From Candidatus Scalindua sediminis (lineage in GTDB: Bacteria; Planctomycetota; Brocadiia; Brocadiales; Scalinduaceae): DNA of 46,012 nucleotides. Where the stretch lies: NCBI GenBank assembly GCA_008636105.1, contig VSDH01000024.1, positions 1 through 46,012 of the forward strand, given 5' to 3'. The first letter of the stretch is position 1; the number at the start of each line of letters is the position of its first letter. Made by a program: the position numbers and the translations under genes. Shown here piece after piece: positions 15,605 through 24,028 of the stretch. The notes beneath the pieces are model-generated. The model was given only the letters and a program-made list of their open reading frames with translations, had not been told where the DNA came from and did no database searches.

Positions 15605-16492
15605 CTATGGCAAGACCTTTAAGATTCTGGGGTTTTGACCTGTTATTATAAAGAAAGGGTTTAGCAGATTACGCTTATTGTACCTTAGCGGTTCTTTGGT
15701 CTGTATATCAACAACCCTTCCTTCAACCTGTTCGACAATCGCCTGCCCGGCTGCAGTATCCCACTCCATTGTGGGGCCAAACCTTGGATAGACATCGGCT
15801 ATACCTTCCGCCACGAGGCAAAACTTTAACGAACTTCCCGCAGATATAAGCTCAACCTCTCCATGCTTCTCTTTGATGTGTTCTATGAATTCTAAAAATT
15901 CCTTTGTTGCATGTGAACGACTGCCGATGATGGTAAGGGAAGCTTTTTTGTCATTGGTGCTTATGGGTAGTCTTTGTGATTTATCGAGTAATTCTTTCAT
16001 TGATAACTTACCAGTCACAATTTTAGTGTTTGTTAATTTATAAGCCCCTATGCTTGTAGCAGCGAAGTAGTAGGTATCTTTTACGGGAACATAGATAACT
16101 CCGAGAACTGGGTTGTTTTTATGGATGAGTGCAATGTTTACGGTGAACTCTCCATTTCTCTTGATAAATTCCTTTGTTCCATCAAGTGGGTCAACGAGCC
16201 AGAAATATTCCCACCCTTTTCTTTCGTCAAAGGGGATGTCTCTTCCTTCTTCACTTAATATGGGCAATGTGAGATTATTATGTGTGTGTTTGCTGTTTTT
16301 AATCTCAACTGTTTTTCTCAGGTCATCCATGATAATCTCGTGGGAACGTTTATCGGCCAAGGTTAAGGGAGAATTGTCATCTTTACGCTCGACTGCAAAG
16401 TCTGAGTTGTATACCTCAAGGATTGCTTCGCCGGCACGCCTTGCTGCGAGGAGGGCTATGAGAATGAGTTGGGTGTATTGTATGTTATCCAT
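15605..16492 (-). CDS. cysQ: 3'(2'),5'-bisphosphate nucleotidase, CysQ type
   Basis: A 295-residue member of the Mg-dependent, Li-sensitive phosphatase (inositol monophosphatase) superfamily. Signature motifs are LPILSEEG (metal-binding Glu), WLVDPLDGTKEFI (the DPxDGT motif) and GPTMEWDTAAGQAIVEQ near the C-terminus (metal-binding WD). KEFIKRNGEFTVNIALI is diagnostic for the CysQ branch. It hydrolyses adenosine 3',5'-bisphosphate (PAP) formed in sulfate activation and sulfonation. The start ATG lies near the DUF456 gene, whose stop is 26 bases upstream in the same direction, so it probably is the last gene of the unit AGCS-GGR-DUF456-CysQ. Confidence 0.9.
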   Translation of the reverse strand: MDNIQYTQLILIALLAARRAGEAILEVYNSDFAVERKDDNSPLTLADKRSHEIIMDDLRKTVEIKNSKHTHNNLTLPILSEEGRDIPFDERKGWEYFWLVDPLDGTKEFIKRNGEFTVNIALIHKNNPVLGVIYVPVKDTYYFAATSIGAYKLTNTKIVTGKLSMKELLDKSQRLPISTNDKKASLTIIGSRSHATKEFLEFIEHIKEKHGEVELISAGSSLKFCLVAEGIADVYPRFGPTMEWDTAAGQAIVEQVEGRVVDIQTKEPLRYNKRNLLNPFFIITGQNPRILKVLP

Positions 16493-16518
16493 ATTTAGTT
16501 GTGTGTGCTCAATTTATG

Positions 16519-17007
16519 TTAGAATACCTTCCATATAAATATCCCAATCATAATAACACCTATGACTAATTTTGATATTACGCCACCAATAAAACCAACT
16601 AATGTTCCAACACCAGACTTAAATGCATTTGCGAAATCCTTGCCAAAGGCTATCTCAAGTAATACTGCACCAAGAAAAGGACCGATTATTATGCCAACTA
16701 TGCCACCCATAAAGAAACCTCCTATACCCCCGAATATGGACCCAACCACACCCCATTTTGTCGCACCAAATTTCCTTGCCCCGATAACGCCTCCAAAATA
16801 ATCAAGGACAAGAGAAAAAATAGTTAAAAGAGCTAAGATTAAGAGGAGAAGCCAGCTTATACTCTCAAATCCATCACAAATAGCATATATCAATATTCCA
16901 AACCATATCAGGGGCGTACTCGGAATAATAGGAAGTACAATCCCTGAAAGCCCTCCGAGCATGATTAGTAATACAATTATAAATACGATTGTGTGAAATA
17001 CATCCAT
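16519..17007 (-). CDS. DUF456 small membrane protein
   Basis: A 162-residue, very hydrophobic protein matching the DUF456 pattern. Four or five membrane helices carry the glycine-rich phrases LPIIPSTPLIWFGI and DYFGGVIGARKFGATKWGVVGSIFGGIGGFF. Its function is unknown. Its ATG at 17007 shares one base with the stop TAA of the geranylgeranyl-reductase-like gene (TAATG), indicating translational coupling. The encoded protein may thus act in the same membrane process as that flavoprotein; this is inference from coupling only. Confidence 0.85.
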   Translation of the reverse strand: MDVFHTIVFIIVLLIMLGGLSGIVLPIIPSTPLIWFGILIYAICDGFESISWLLLLILALLTIFSLVLDYFGGVIGARKFGATKWGVVGSIFGGIGGFFMGGIVGIIIGPFLGAVLLEIAFGKDFANAFKSGVGTLVGFIGGVISKLVIGVIMIGIFIWKVF

Positions 17008-18065
17008 TATATTGGCATGAGGTCTCTGCCTGCTATTTTAGCACCCAGCCTCCACGATGCTTTGGTCTGCCTTCTTTCCTGCTTTGTAAGCTCTGTATAT
17101 AAGGCAAGTGCGTTATCTCTTGATTTAATGCCTTTGCTTATGGCTTCTGCTGCAAATAATCCCGTTGATAATGCGCATGAAATTCCTTCACCAAATGCAT
17201 TTAAAAACCCTGCTGCTTCTCCAACGAGGAGTATATTTCCATTCCCCAGATAGAACTTCCCTTTTGGGCACATATCGTTGCCCAGGCAACCGGACTTTCT
17301 TACCATCTTTTTGAGTTTGAGGCCGAATTTCTTTTTCAGCAATTCTGTATATTTCAGGAGATAAGGCTCAATCTTGTTGCCCTTTCTTACTGCAGTACCA
17401 AAGATTTGTAAACCATCCTTAACGTTAAACCATGCGTATACATCACCATACTGTGGTTCCAGGAAACCGTGGAAAAAATGGGGGTCCAGGTCTGAATCGC
17501 CATCATAGTAATTCTGATAAGCAACGAACCACTTAAGTTCTCTTTCAAACTCGGGATCAAGCTTTTCCCTGATTACTGACCTGCTGCCTTCTGCGCTTAC
17601 CAGGTATGTGCATTTTATATCTACTATTTTATTATTTGAGACATCACGGCATTTAAGGAGTATGTAATCACCTGTATCACTGAAGCCTACCAGAGCAAGA
17701 CAATCTTTTATCTCTGCCCCGGAGGTTTTAACCAGCCAGTAATCATATTCAGAACGCCATACGTTTGGCGCACCTCTGCTGTCTTTACTGAATGGCCAAT
17801 CAGTATAGTTTTCATCATCTGACCAGAGTCTTACCCCATTTAGGAGTTCTGGTGAGGCAAAAGCTGATTTTGGTATTTCTCCAAAGTATTTCTCAGTTAT
17901 ATCCTGTGATTTTCTAAATATGATGCCGGAACAAATCTTATATCTGGGCAGCTTCTTTTTATCTATTAATAGTACGCTTAACCCTTCATTTACCAGTCCT
18001 TTGGCTGCAGCTGCGCCAGAAGGACCCGCACCTACTATTACAGCGTCATATTCTCTATTAAGGAT
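17007..18065 (-). CDS. Geranylgeranyl reductase family FAD enzyme
   Basis: A continuous open frame of about 352 codons on the minus strand. The N-terminus reads NREYDAVIVGAGPSGAAAA, a GxGxxG FAD site. It is followed by LLIDKKKLPRYKICSG (the family K-x-C-G region), YLVSAEGSRSVIR (the GADGSxS motif) and near the end LLVGEAAGFLNAFGEGI (GD-type FAD motif). These enzymes reduce isoprenoid double bonds. The frame has no ATG, GTG or TTG before 17342, far inside the fold. A gene call from there would miss two thirds of the protein. An AAAGGGG site lies nine bases before an in-frame ATC at 18065, given here as the provisional start. It follows the transporter gene by 35 bases and overlaps DUF456 by TAATG. 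Confidence 0.8.
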   Translation of the reverse strand: MLNREYDAVIVGAGPSGAAAAKGLVNEGLSVLLIDKKKLPRYKICSGIIFRKSQDITEKYFGEIPKSAFASPELLNGVRLWSDDENYTDWPFSKDSRGAPNVWRSEYDYWLVKTSGAEIKDCLALVGFSDTGDYILLKCRDVSNNKIVDIKCTYLVSAEGSRSVIREKLDPEFERELKWFVAYQNYYDGDSDLDPHFFHGFLEPQYGDVYAWFNVKDGLQIFGTAVRKGNKIEPYLLKYTELLKKKFGLKLKKMVRKSGCLGNDMCPKGKFYLGNGNILLVGEAAGFLNAFGEGISCALSTGLFAAEAISKGIKSRDNALALYTELTKQERRQTKASWRLGAKIAGRDLMPI

Positions 18066-18099
18066 ATTCTTTTTCCCCTTTAATTTTTTTAGTGATTTA

Positions 18100-19872
18100 C
18101 TATTTTGTTCGAATATGTTTGCGCGAGAAATAGTCCTTTGTCAGGCCTATCACTACACCACTGAGTGCAATAAGGGCGATGAGGTTTGGCAATGCCATTA
18201 AACCCAGTGTGATATCAGAGAAATTCCAGACAAACTCCAACTGTACAATCGCGCCAACAAAAAGCGCTAACACATATACCCAGCGGTAAGGCATGATTGC
18301 AGCAGGGCCAAACAGGTATTCTGCACAACGGTCTCCATAATACGACCAGCTTATTGCCGTTGAAATGGCAAATAATATCAATCCAAGCGATACTATGAAT
18401 CCCCCGAAATATGGTATTCCTGCACTGAAGGCATTCTTTGTTAATACTGACGAATCTGCTTTACTTGTCCACTCTCCGGTTATGATGATTACCAGTGCCG
18501 TCATGGTACAGATAATCAGTGTGTCCACCAGGGGTTCCATCATTGCAACAAGACCCTCACGTACAGGTTCTTTTGTCTTTGCAGCGGCGTGGGCAATTGG
18601 AGCACTCCCCAACCCCGCTTCATTGGAAAATGCTGCCCTTTTTACTCCCCACGTTATTGTGTACAGCACAGTAGCGCCTGCAAAGCCACCAACGGCTGCA
18701 GTTGGCGTGAATGCATGCTTGATAATCAGGTAAAATGCGTCTGGTATTTTCGTAAAATTCCAAAGTATAATAAAGAGAGCTCCAGCAACATATACGGAGG
18801 ACATAAAAGGCACAAGTTTACTTGCAACCTTGCCGATCCTTCTTATACCACCGATGATAACCAGACCAACGATTACAGAAATTGCAACTCCAATCATAGC
18901 CCTCAGGAAAAATTTTTCCGGTATAAACGTAGCTATCTTAATATCATCTACCTTATTGATACTGCCATCATCATTTATAAATCCGAGTTCTTCTATAAAT
19001 TTACTATCGCCAGGGGATGCAAGTGTAAACTCATACACACCGTGTGTGAGGTCTGTAATATCTATGCTATTGTGATCTGTAGCTATCTCGGCGATGATGA
19101 ATCTTGGATAATTCTCCGGATGATTATTTATAGTATGTAACAGGTCACCAACCGTCCTGGCATTGGATATGTCGATTGCAAGTGTCCTGCCGTCACTTGA
19201 CCTAATAAGAAAATCTGCACCTTCAATTGTGCCAACCCCCATTCCTTTGTTCAATTTGGATAATGGAGTATCATTGTAAAACTTTTGCGTTGCGAATTGA
19301 TCGATAAAGGCGATAGTCATTGAGTTTGACTGTACCATATTACCGCCGCCAAAGGTAGCTATCAGACCGCAGGTGGCAAAGAGCACTGCCAACCACTTGA
19401 AATTCTTACCCAGACCTTTCTCAATATAGTACATTGGGCCACCGCTTACAGAGCCGTCACTATGAACGACACGGTATTTCTGTGCAAGAGTGCATTCGGC
19501 ATATTTAGTAACCATACCGAAGAATGCAGATACCCACATCCAGAAAAGTGCTCCGGGGCCACCGGCATGTAAGGCAGTTGCAACACCTGCAATATTACCA
19601 ACACCAACGGTTGCAGAAAGAGCCGCGCAAAGCGCCTGAAAATGAGTTATGTCTCCTGGGTCAGTGGGATCATCATATTTACCTCTGGTAATTGCTATGC
19701 TGTGCCCTATCCTTCTGAGTTGGGGAAAGATGAGCCTTATACTAAAATAAACACCCGTACCCACAAGCAAGATGACCAGTGGCATGCTCCATATATAGCC
19801 AGCCACCTTTCCCAGGAATCCTGTTACATCGTCCATTACGGCTATGTTCATGAGTGGTAATGTGTTGAACAT
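18100..19872 (-). CDS. AGCS sodium:amino-acid symporter with inserted domain
   Basis: A 590-residue alanine/glycine:cation symporter (AGCS), longer than the usual 450-480. The transporter core is clear: FQALCAALSATVGVGNIAGVATA, GGPGALFWMWVSAFFGM, KYAECTLAQKYR, GGPMYYIEKGLG, and later FSNEAGLGSAPIAHAAA. About 115 residues (about 202-318) are inserted between the fourth and fifth transporter helices. They resemble the flagellin hook IN repeat: GVGTIEGADFLIRSSDGRTL, IDISNARTVGDLLHTIN, LTHGVYEFTL, FIEELGF. The loop is probably outside the cytoplasm. The ATG follows GAGGGGATTAT, a good ribosome binding site. It probably imports alanine or glycine with Na+. It heads the unit with the GGR-like, DUF456 and CysQ genes. 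Confidence 0.9.
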   Translation of the reverse strand: MFNTLPLMNIAVMDDVTGFLGKVAGYIWSMPLVILLVGTGVYFSIRLIFPQLRRIGHSIAITRGKYDDPTDPGDITHFQALCAALSATVGVGNIAGVATALHAGGPGALFWMWVSAFFGMVTKYAECTLAQKYRVVHSDGSVSGGPMYYIEKGLGKNFKWLAVLFATCGLIATFGGGNMVQSNSMTIAFIDQFATQKFYNDTPLSKLNKGMGVGTIEGADFLIRSSDGRTLAIDISNARTVGDLLHTINNHPENYPRFIIAEIATDHNSIDITDLTHGVYEFTLASPGDSKFIEELGFINDDGSINKVDDIKIATFIPEKFFLRAMIGVAISVIVGLVIIGGIRRIGKVASKLVPFMSSVYVAGALFIILWNFTKIPDAFYLIIKHAFTPTAAVGGFAGATVLYTITWGVKRAAFSNEAGLGSAPIAHAAAKTKEPVREGLVAMMEPLVDTLIICTMTALVIIITGEWTSKADSSVLTKNAFSAGIPYFGGFIVSLGLILFAISTAISWSYYGDRCAEYLFGPAAIMPYRWVYVLALFVGAIVQLEFVWNFSDITLGLMALPNLIALIALSGVVIGLTKDYFSRKHIRTK

Positions 19873-20016
19873 ATAATCCCCTCGAAATCAGTGAATTGTC
19901 TTATGTTATTTAGTTCGGAGTAATGACGCTATTCAATTGAATATTTTATATTGAATATTGACTATTGTTTTCTTTGTTGTCTATATAAAATTGCTCAATT
20001 TGGGTCTTAGTAATAT

Positions 20017-20359
20017 TCAATTGTTCTTCCTTGCTGTCTTTCTCGATGCAAAAAAGATTGACGTTAATTCCAGAGCTTCATTGAGAAGTGGAGTAACCAT
20101 TTTTTCTTTCATGATTTGTTCATCAGTAATAAATTCCAGCCAGAATGAGGATTCATCTATTTCCTCAAGGACAATGCTTAGCTTTGCAACAAAGCTGGCC
20201 TAAACAGCAGGACCTATAATTTGCAGCAACTGATGTAGAGCATCTGATCAATTGACCAGTAATATGTTTTCCTAATTGCGTTTTTGGCAAGACTATTGCT
20301 AGTTTTACACAACGATGCGCAAAGTCTTTTGTGTGCTTTTTCAGTTCATCCTTATTTAT
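20017..20359 (-). pseudogene. Four-helix-bundle (23S IVP family) protein, frameshifted
   Basis: The minus strand encodes two frames that join into a typical four-helix-bundle/23S rRNA intervening protein of about 114 residues. The first part (from about 20359) reads NKDELKKHTKDFAHRCVKLA, then GKHITGQLIRCSTSVAANYR. The second, in another frame from about 20185, reads KLSIVLEEIDESSFWLEFIT and ends in RKTARKNN at 20017. The shift is around 20185-20200, after NYR. The first frame also lacks ATG, GTG or TTG: the expected first codon before NKDEL is ATA. Both defects suggest a decayed gene, unless sequencing errors are involved. Family function is unknown apart from association with rRNA insertions in some bacteria. 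Confidence 0.75.
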
Positions 20360-20404
20360 TTAATTTCCACTCCAATATTCAATAGTAAATATTCAATTCT
20401 TCAA

Positions 20405-21484
20405 TTAATAATTCCTCTCAATCCATCCGCCTCCCATAATAAGGTCTCCGTCATAAAATACAGCTGCCTGACCTGGTGCGATGGCACGCTGGGGATGTTC
20501 AAACTTAACCCTGACACGATTGTTTTCCAGAGGATAGATTATGGCGGGAGTTTCATCGTTCTTGTATCTGATCTTTACGGATGCGTGTAATTCTCTTTCC
20601 AGTCTTTCAATCGTAATCCAGTTTACATCGTTTACGATGAATGTGTCTTTCAAAAGTTCATCGGCAGTGCCGATCGTTACGGTGTTTTGTCCTGGATCAA
20701 TGTCTACCACATATCTTGGTTTGCCCAGTGCGATATGTAATCCTTTTCTCTGCCCAATTGTAAAATTGTGAATGCCGTCATGTGTACCCAGGATTTTACC
20801 GCTTGTGTCTTTTAATGAACCTGTGCCAATCTGTGAACCTACCCTTTCGGTAATCAAGTCGCTGTAACTATTACCTGTTACAAAACAAATTTCCTGGCTT
20901 TCTGGTTTGTCCTTCGTCTTCATGTTCAGTTCAGTTGCCTTATTACGAACTTCATCTTTGGTCATACCCCCAAGTGGAAATAGGGCGCGGGATAACTGAG
21001 TCTGGTTCAGCGGAAATAGCACGTAAGATTGGTCCTTTTTAGTATCCATTCCTTTTCGCAATATATACCTGTCATTGTGTTTTTCAACCCTGGCATAATG
21101 ACCGGTAGCAACATAATCGGCACCGAGGTAATCGGCAAACCTCAGCAATTTGCCGAACTTAAGTTTCTGATTACAAATAATACATGGGTTGGGAGTTTTT
21201 CCTTGCAGGTACTCCGCACAAAAATATTCAATGATACTGTCAAATTCCTCTTTGAAGTTAATTACGTAGAAGGGGATATTAAGAGATGCTGCAACGTTTG
21301 CAGCATCTCTGGCATCTTCAACGCTACAACATGTTGCCACTTTCACATCGGATGAAGGTGTACTTGTAACGCTTCCCAGACGCATGAACAGGCCAATTAC
21401 GTCGTATCCTTGTTTTACTAAAAAATGAGCGGCGACGCTGCTGTCAACGCCTCCGCTCATTGCTATTACTACCCTTTTAGACAT
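20405..21484 (-). CDS. mnmA: tRNA-specific 2-thiouridylase MnmA
   Basis: A protein of 359 residues from ATG 21484 (MSKRVVIAMSGGVDSSVAA); the frame extends 20 more codons upstream but the family starts here. Motifs are the PP-loop SGGVDSS, the first catalytic Cys in TPNPCIICNQKLKFG, the second in SQEICFVTGN, and the conserved GTHDGIHNFTIGQRKG. The C-terminal barrel ends with RAIAPGQAAVFYDGD. MnmA activates U34 of Lys, Glu and Gln tRNAs with ATP and transfers sulfur from a persulfide relay. It is cytosolic and probably monocistronic; the ribosome binding site is weak. Confidence 0.95.
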   Translation of the reverse strand: MSKRVVIAMSGGVDSSVAAHFLVKQGYDVIGLFMRLGSVTSTPSSDVKVATCCSVEDARDAANVAASLNIPFYVINFKEEFDSIIEYFCAEYLQGKTPNPCIICNQKLKFGKLLRFADYLGADYVATGHYARVEKHNDRYILRKGMDTKKDQSYVLFPLNQTQLSRALFPLGGMTKDEVRNKATELNMKTKDKPESQEICFVTGNSYSDLITERVGSQIGTGSLKDTSGKILGTHDGIHNFTIGQRKGLHIALGKPRYVVDIDPGQNTVTIGTADELLKDTFIVNDVNWITIERLERELHASVKIRYKNDETPAIIYPLENNRVRVKFEHPQRAIAPGQAAVFYDGDLIMGGGWIERNY

Positions 21485-21544
21485 TTTATAAATTAGCTTT
21501 GCAAATTGATTAATGAAGAATAAATATATGTTTTTGGTGGGCAA

Positions 21545-21810
21545 TGCCCACCCTACCTTTAAAACTTTTTGTGTCTTCCCCGCCTGCCAGACTGGCAGGG
21601 TGACTTTGTGGCCTCCGGCTCGTAGAGCTAATTTTGAAATTACGATACAGTAAATTAGCTCAATCGCTAATTTATGTGTTTATTTGTGTTTAACAGGATG
21701 AAGGACATTAGGCACCTCCCTGCCTGACAACAGCAATGACATTGTCGACGGCTTTTTATTCCACCAATAAGGTTGGTCTTCTCTTTCTAACGGGGTAGAG
21801 AGAAATTATG
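21545..21810. other. Intergenic palindromes between mnmA and protease gene
   Basis: No gene. It contains CCCGCCTGCCAGACTGGCAG (about 21579-21598), a copy of the dispersed GC-rich palindrome that begins in the same way as several others in this window. The sequence GCTCTACGAGCCGGAGGCCA nearby is also locally self-complementary. Otherwise unremarkable. Confidence 0.5.
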
Positions 21811-22656
21811 TCAGAGCTTAAGAGGGATTGGAGTAAAACATAGTAAAAAGACTATGAGCATTATCACCCCGACGCATTTGCGTTTAAAATCAAGGTGTGT
21901 GAATGGATCAATTGGTGCAGGATGTTTAAAGCCGAACAGCAAAAGCATAACCGCAAAGACAATCCAACCTGGATAAACAAAAAGCGCAAACAGACAAAAT
22001 GCCCCTATACCTGCCTTGTAAATAATACTACTATGTTTTCCAAGTAATGCATAAACAACGTGCCCTCCATCAAGCTGTCCAATAGGCAGCAAATTAAGTG
22101 CGGTGACAAATAGTCCTGCCCATCCGGCAAAGGCAATCGGGCTTAATACTATGTCGAAACCCTCCGAAACGCTACCGATCGTCATCTTTGCAAAGAAGGA
22201 AAAAAGTATCGGTTCTCCTAACCCTATGTAACTTGCTGAATCCTTTGGAATAGGGTGAATCTCCGAAAGGTATAGACCTATAATGGTGATTGGAACTGCA
22301 AAAATCAAACCTCCGATCGGACCGGCAACTCCAATGTCAAATAAGGCACGCTTATCAGGAATATGACCTTTCATCTTGATAACTGCCCCAAATGTGCCGA
22401 AGGGGGGAAGTGGTACTGGAAGAAAAAATGGCCACGTTGCGTCTACATGATATTTTCTGCACATAATGAAATGCCCCATTTCATGTGCAAGCAAGATAGT
22501 TATTATACAAATTGCATAAGCTGGGCCATTTATATAATAAGTAGTGAAAAATGTTGCAACAAAAAGCAGGATATTTAGCCTTGGTATATCTAAAAAAATA
22601 GAAGGTGCGTAAAGAAAACCTTTTATGACCCCGGTTTTTCGCTGTTCTCCGTTCAT
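21811..22656 (-). CDS. Site-2-protease-like membrane metalloprotease (M50)
   Basis: A 281-residue multi-pass membrane protein with the intramembrane zinc protease motifs. These are LLAHEMGHFIMC (HExxH, residues about 57-68) and, near the end, NLLPIGQLDGGHVVYALLG (the NxxPxxxLDGG metal-ligand Asp motif). Between these are PVPLPPFGTFGAVIKMKG and the GVAGPIGGL helix. The pattern FGFKHPAP after the second motif is like the EGY1/chloroplast and cyanobacterial branch. These enzymes cut membrane-embedded substrates, often regulators of sigma factors. No PDZ domain is present. It stands alone next to a long non-coding zone. Confidence 0.88.
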   Translation of the reverse strand: MNGEQRKTGVIKGFLYAPSIFLDIPRLNILLFVATFFTTYYINGPAYAICIITILLAHEMGHFIMCRKYHVDATWPFFLPVPLPPFGTFGAVIKMKGHIPDKRALFDIGVAGPIGGLIFAVPITIIGLYLSEIHPIPKDSASYIGLGEPILFSFFAKMTIGSVSEGFDIVLSPIAFAGWAGLFVTALNLLPIGQLDGGHVVYALLGKHSSIIYKAGIGAFCLFALFVYPGWIVFAVMLLLFGFKHPAPIDPFTHLDFKRKCVGVIMLIVFLLCFTPIPLKL

Positions 22657-22771
22657 GCATAAATTCTAACTTTACTGGAAAATGTTGTCAAGGGAAAAGG
22701 AAGTGCTTGTGGAATAGATGGTTATGCAATCAGGCTATACTGCACTAACTTAAAGAAAGTCCCCATTGTTA

Positions 22772-22971
22772 GCCCCCATTCATAGCCCCTGCGCCCGCCT
22801 ATCAGGAGACTGTGTCGCAATTGTCATCCCGAACTTGTTTCGGGATCTCTAATGTTGCTAAGTCATTGGAATCATTAGATTCTGAAATAAATTCAGAATG
22901 ACAAATCATGTGTTTTTGTTATTGTGACACAGCCTCCAGTCTGGCGGGCAAGATGCTGGGGCTATGGGGGC
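22772..22971. repeat. Nested palindrome, MITE-like
   Basis: The outer arms share GCCCCCAT...CATAGCCCC...GCCCGCC on the left and GGCGGGC...GGGGCTATGGGGG on the right. An inner inverted repeat GGAGACTGTGTCGCAA (22805-22820) pairs with TTGTGACACAGCCTCC (22922-22937) with two mismatches. Inside that are TCCCGAACTTGTTTCGGGA (about 22827-22845) and ATTCTGAA...TTCAGAAT (about 22879-22896). The whole looks like a short non-autonomous insertion nested within another; no transposase is present. Confidence 0.6.
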
Positions 22972-23553
22972 GAACAAGCTGTGGGGAAAGACTTGATAAT
23001 ATCCGTATTTAACTTCAACCGCAAGCTCATGTTAAATTAGGGTACCGCATGTGTTTTACGTGCAGATTTTGGACAGCCTGTTGATAATTGCCTCAAAAAT
23101 TCTGTAAATATAACCCCTACCAGAAATTAAATGGGAAACATAATCTCACATAAACTATATAGATATTTAAGTATTTCTCTTAACATCTGTTGTCAAAATA
23201 TATATGCAACATTAAGCTATAAAACTGGTTGCATAAGTCTTGGTGATGTTTATGATTAACAAACGGATGAATGGCAGGTTAATCTCTCGCTTTATAACTA
23301 CGAAGATTAAGGTTCCTGGCTGTCAAATATACCTCGTATTCGGAATTGGCAACTATTTTGCGAATTACAATATACCGTATTACAACTAAGTTTTAAGAGT
23401 TCCTGTCTGCCGACAGGCAGGCAAGCAACTGACTAAGGAATAAAAGTATATATGGCATGAGTGGTTGAGTTGGGAGTCTAATAAAAAAACAATTTTTCAA
23501 GACCATAGACGATAGTATCTTTTACAATTCTAATACCGGTTGTTGGTTGCTTA

Positions 23554-23613
23554 GCCGTACAGGAGCAGATAAAGGACCTGTAAGTCGAGGGCGCAATCGA
23601 ATCGGCCTTTTTT
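23554..23613 (+). terminator. Terminator-like hairpin 1 with repeat core
   Basis: GCCG (23554-23557) closes with CGGC (23603-23606), ACAGG and CCTGT form an inner helix, and a run of T residues follows. The segment between holds TAAGTCGAGGGCGCAATCGA, which recurs 54 bases downstream in the second hairpin. It may end a short transcript or be a regulatory attenuator; no gene lies directly upstream. Confidence 0.35.
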
Positions 23614-23639
23614 CGTGCAAGACGAGCACTTACAAGTCG

Positions 23640-23697
23640 AAAGCGCAATCGAATTGTTCTCTTCAGTGGGACATATATTCATTGCGCTTTTTTTTTA
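23640..23697 (+). terminator. Terminator-like hairpin 2 with long U-run
   Basis: AAAGCGCAAT (23640-23649) pairs perfectly with ATTGCGCTTT (23681-23690), followed by six further T residues. The left arm belongs to CAAGTCGAAAGCGCAATCGA, the second copy of the repeat in hairpin 1. Its form is that of a strong intrinsic terminator on the plus strand. Confidence 0.45.
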
Positions 23698-24028
23698 CCT
23701 GCCTGTCTGCCCAGACAGGCACAACTGAAACTAAGATTTCTGACCTTACAGAAAATGACACGAAAAACTGAGTTAAACCTTCCAGATTTATATTTACCTA
23801 TTTGCCCCAGTGCTGCAGATATACACGTGAAGGCAGTAAGCAAAATCCCGGCCATCGGAATGGTTGCACACATAATTAAAAATTGCGAATTGGTGATTAC
23901 TTTCTATGAGGTAGTGCAAAAAGGTTCTAAGGTAAAAAAGAAGGCGAAAGTCTGAAAACCAAGGTTCGAAACAAATACAGTGGTTAAATTTCATAAATAT
24001 ATTTCCTTTAGATAAAGGGACGAATTGG

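Larger units (their letters stand above)
22657..24028. other. Long non-coding zone with palindromes and hairpins
   Basis: Nearly 1.4 kb with no frame I accept as a gene. It holds the 200-bp nested palindrome 22772-22971, an AT-rich stretch up to 23400, a GC-rich palindrome at about 23403-23425 (CCTGTCTGCCGACAGGCAGG) and the paired repeat/terminator hairpins at 23554-23697. A further GC-rich palindrome is at about 23698-23721 (GCCTGTCTGCCCAGACAGGC). A 66-codon frame at 23755-23955 has no family resemblance and no convincing ribosome binding site. The last 100 bases should include the promoter of the REC-HDOD gene. Confidence 0.55.

Noticed and set aside
23755-23955. 66-codon plus-strand frame before the REC-HDOD gene
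   Set aside because: No good ribosome binding site, no family resemblance, and it starts within a repeat-rich non-coding zone.
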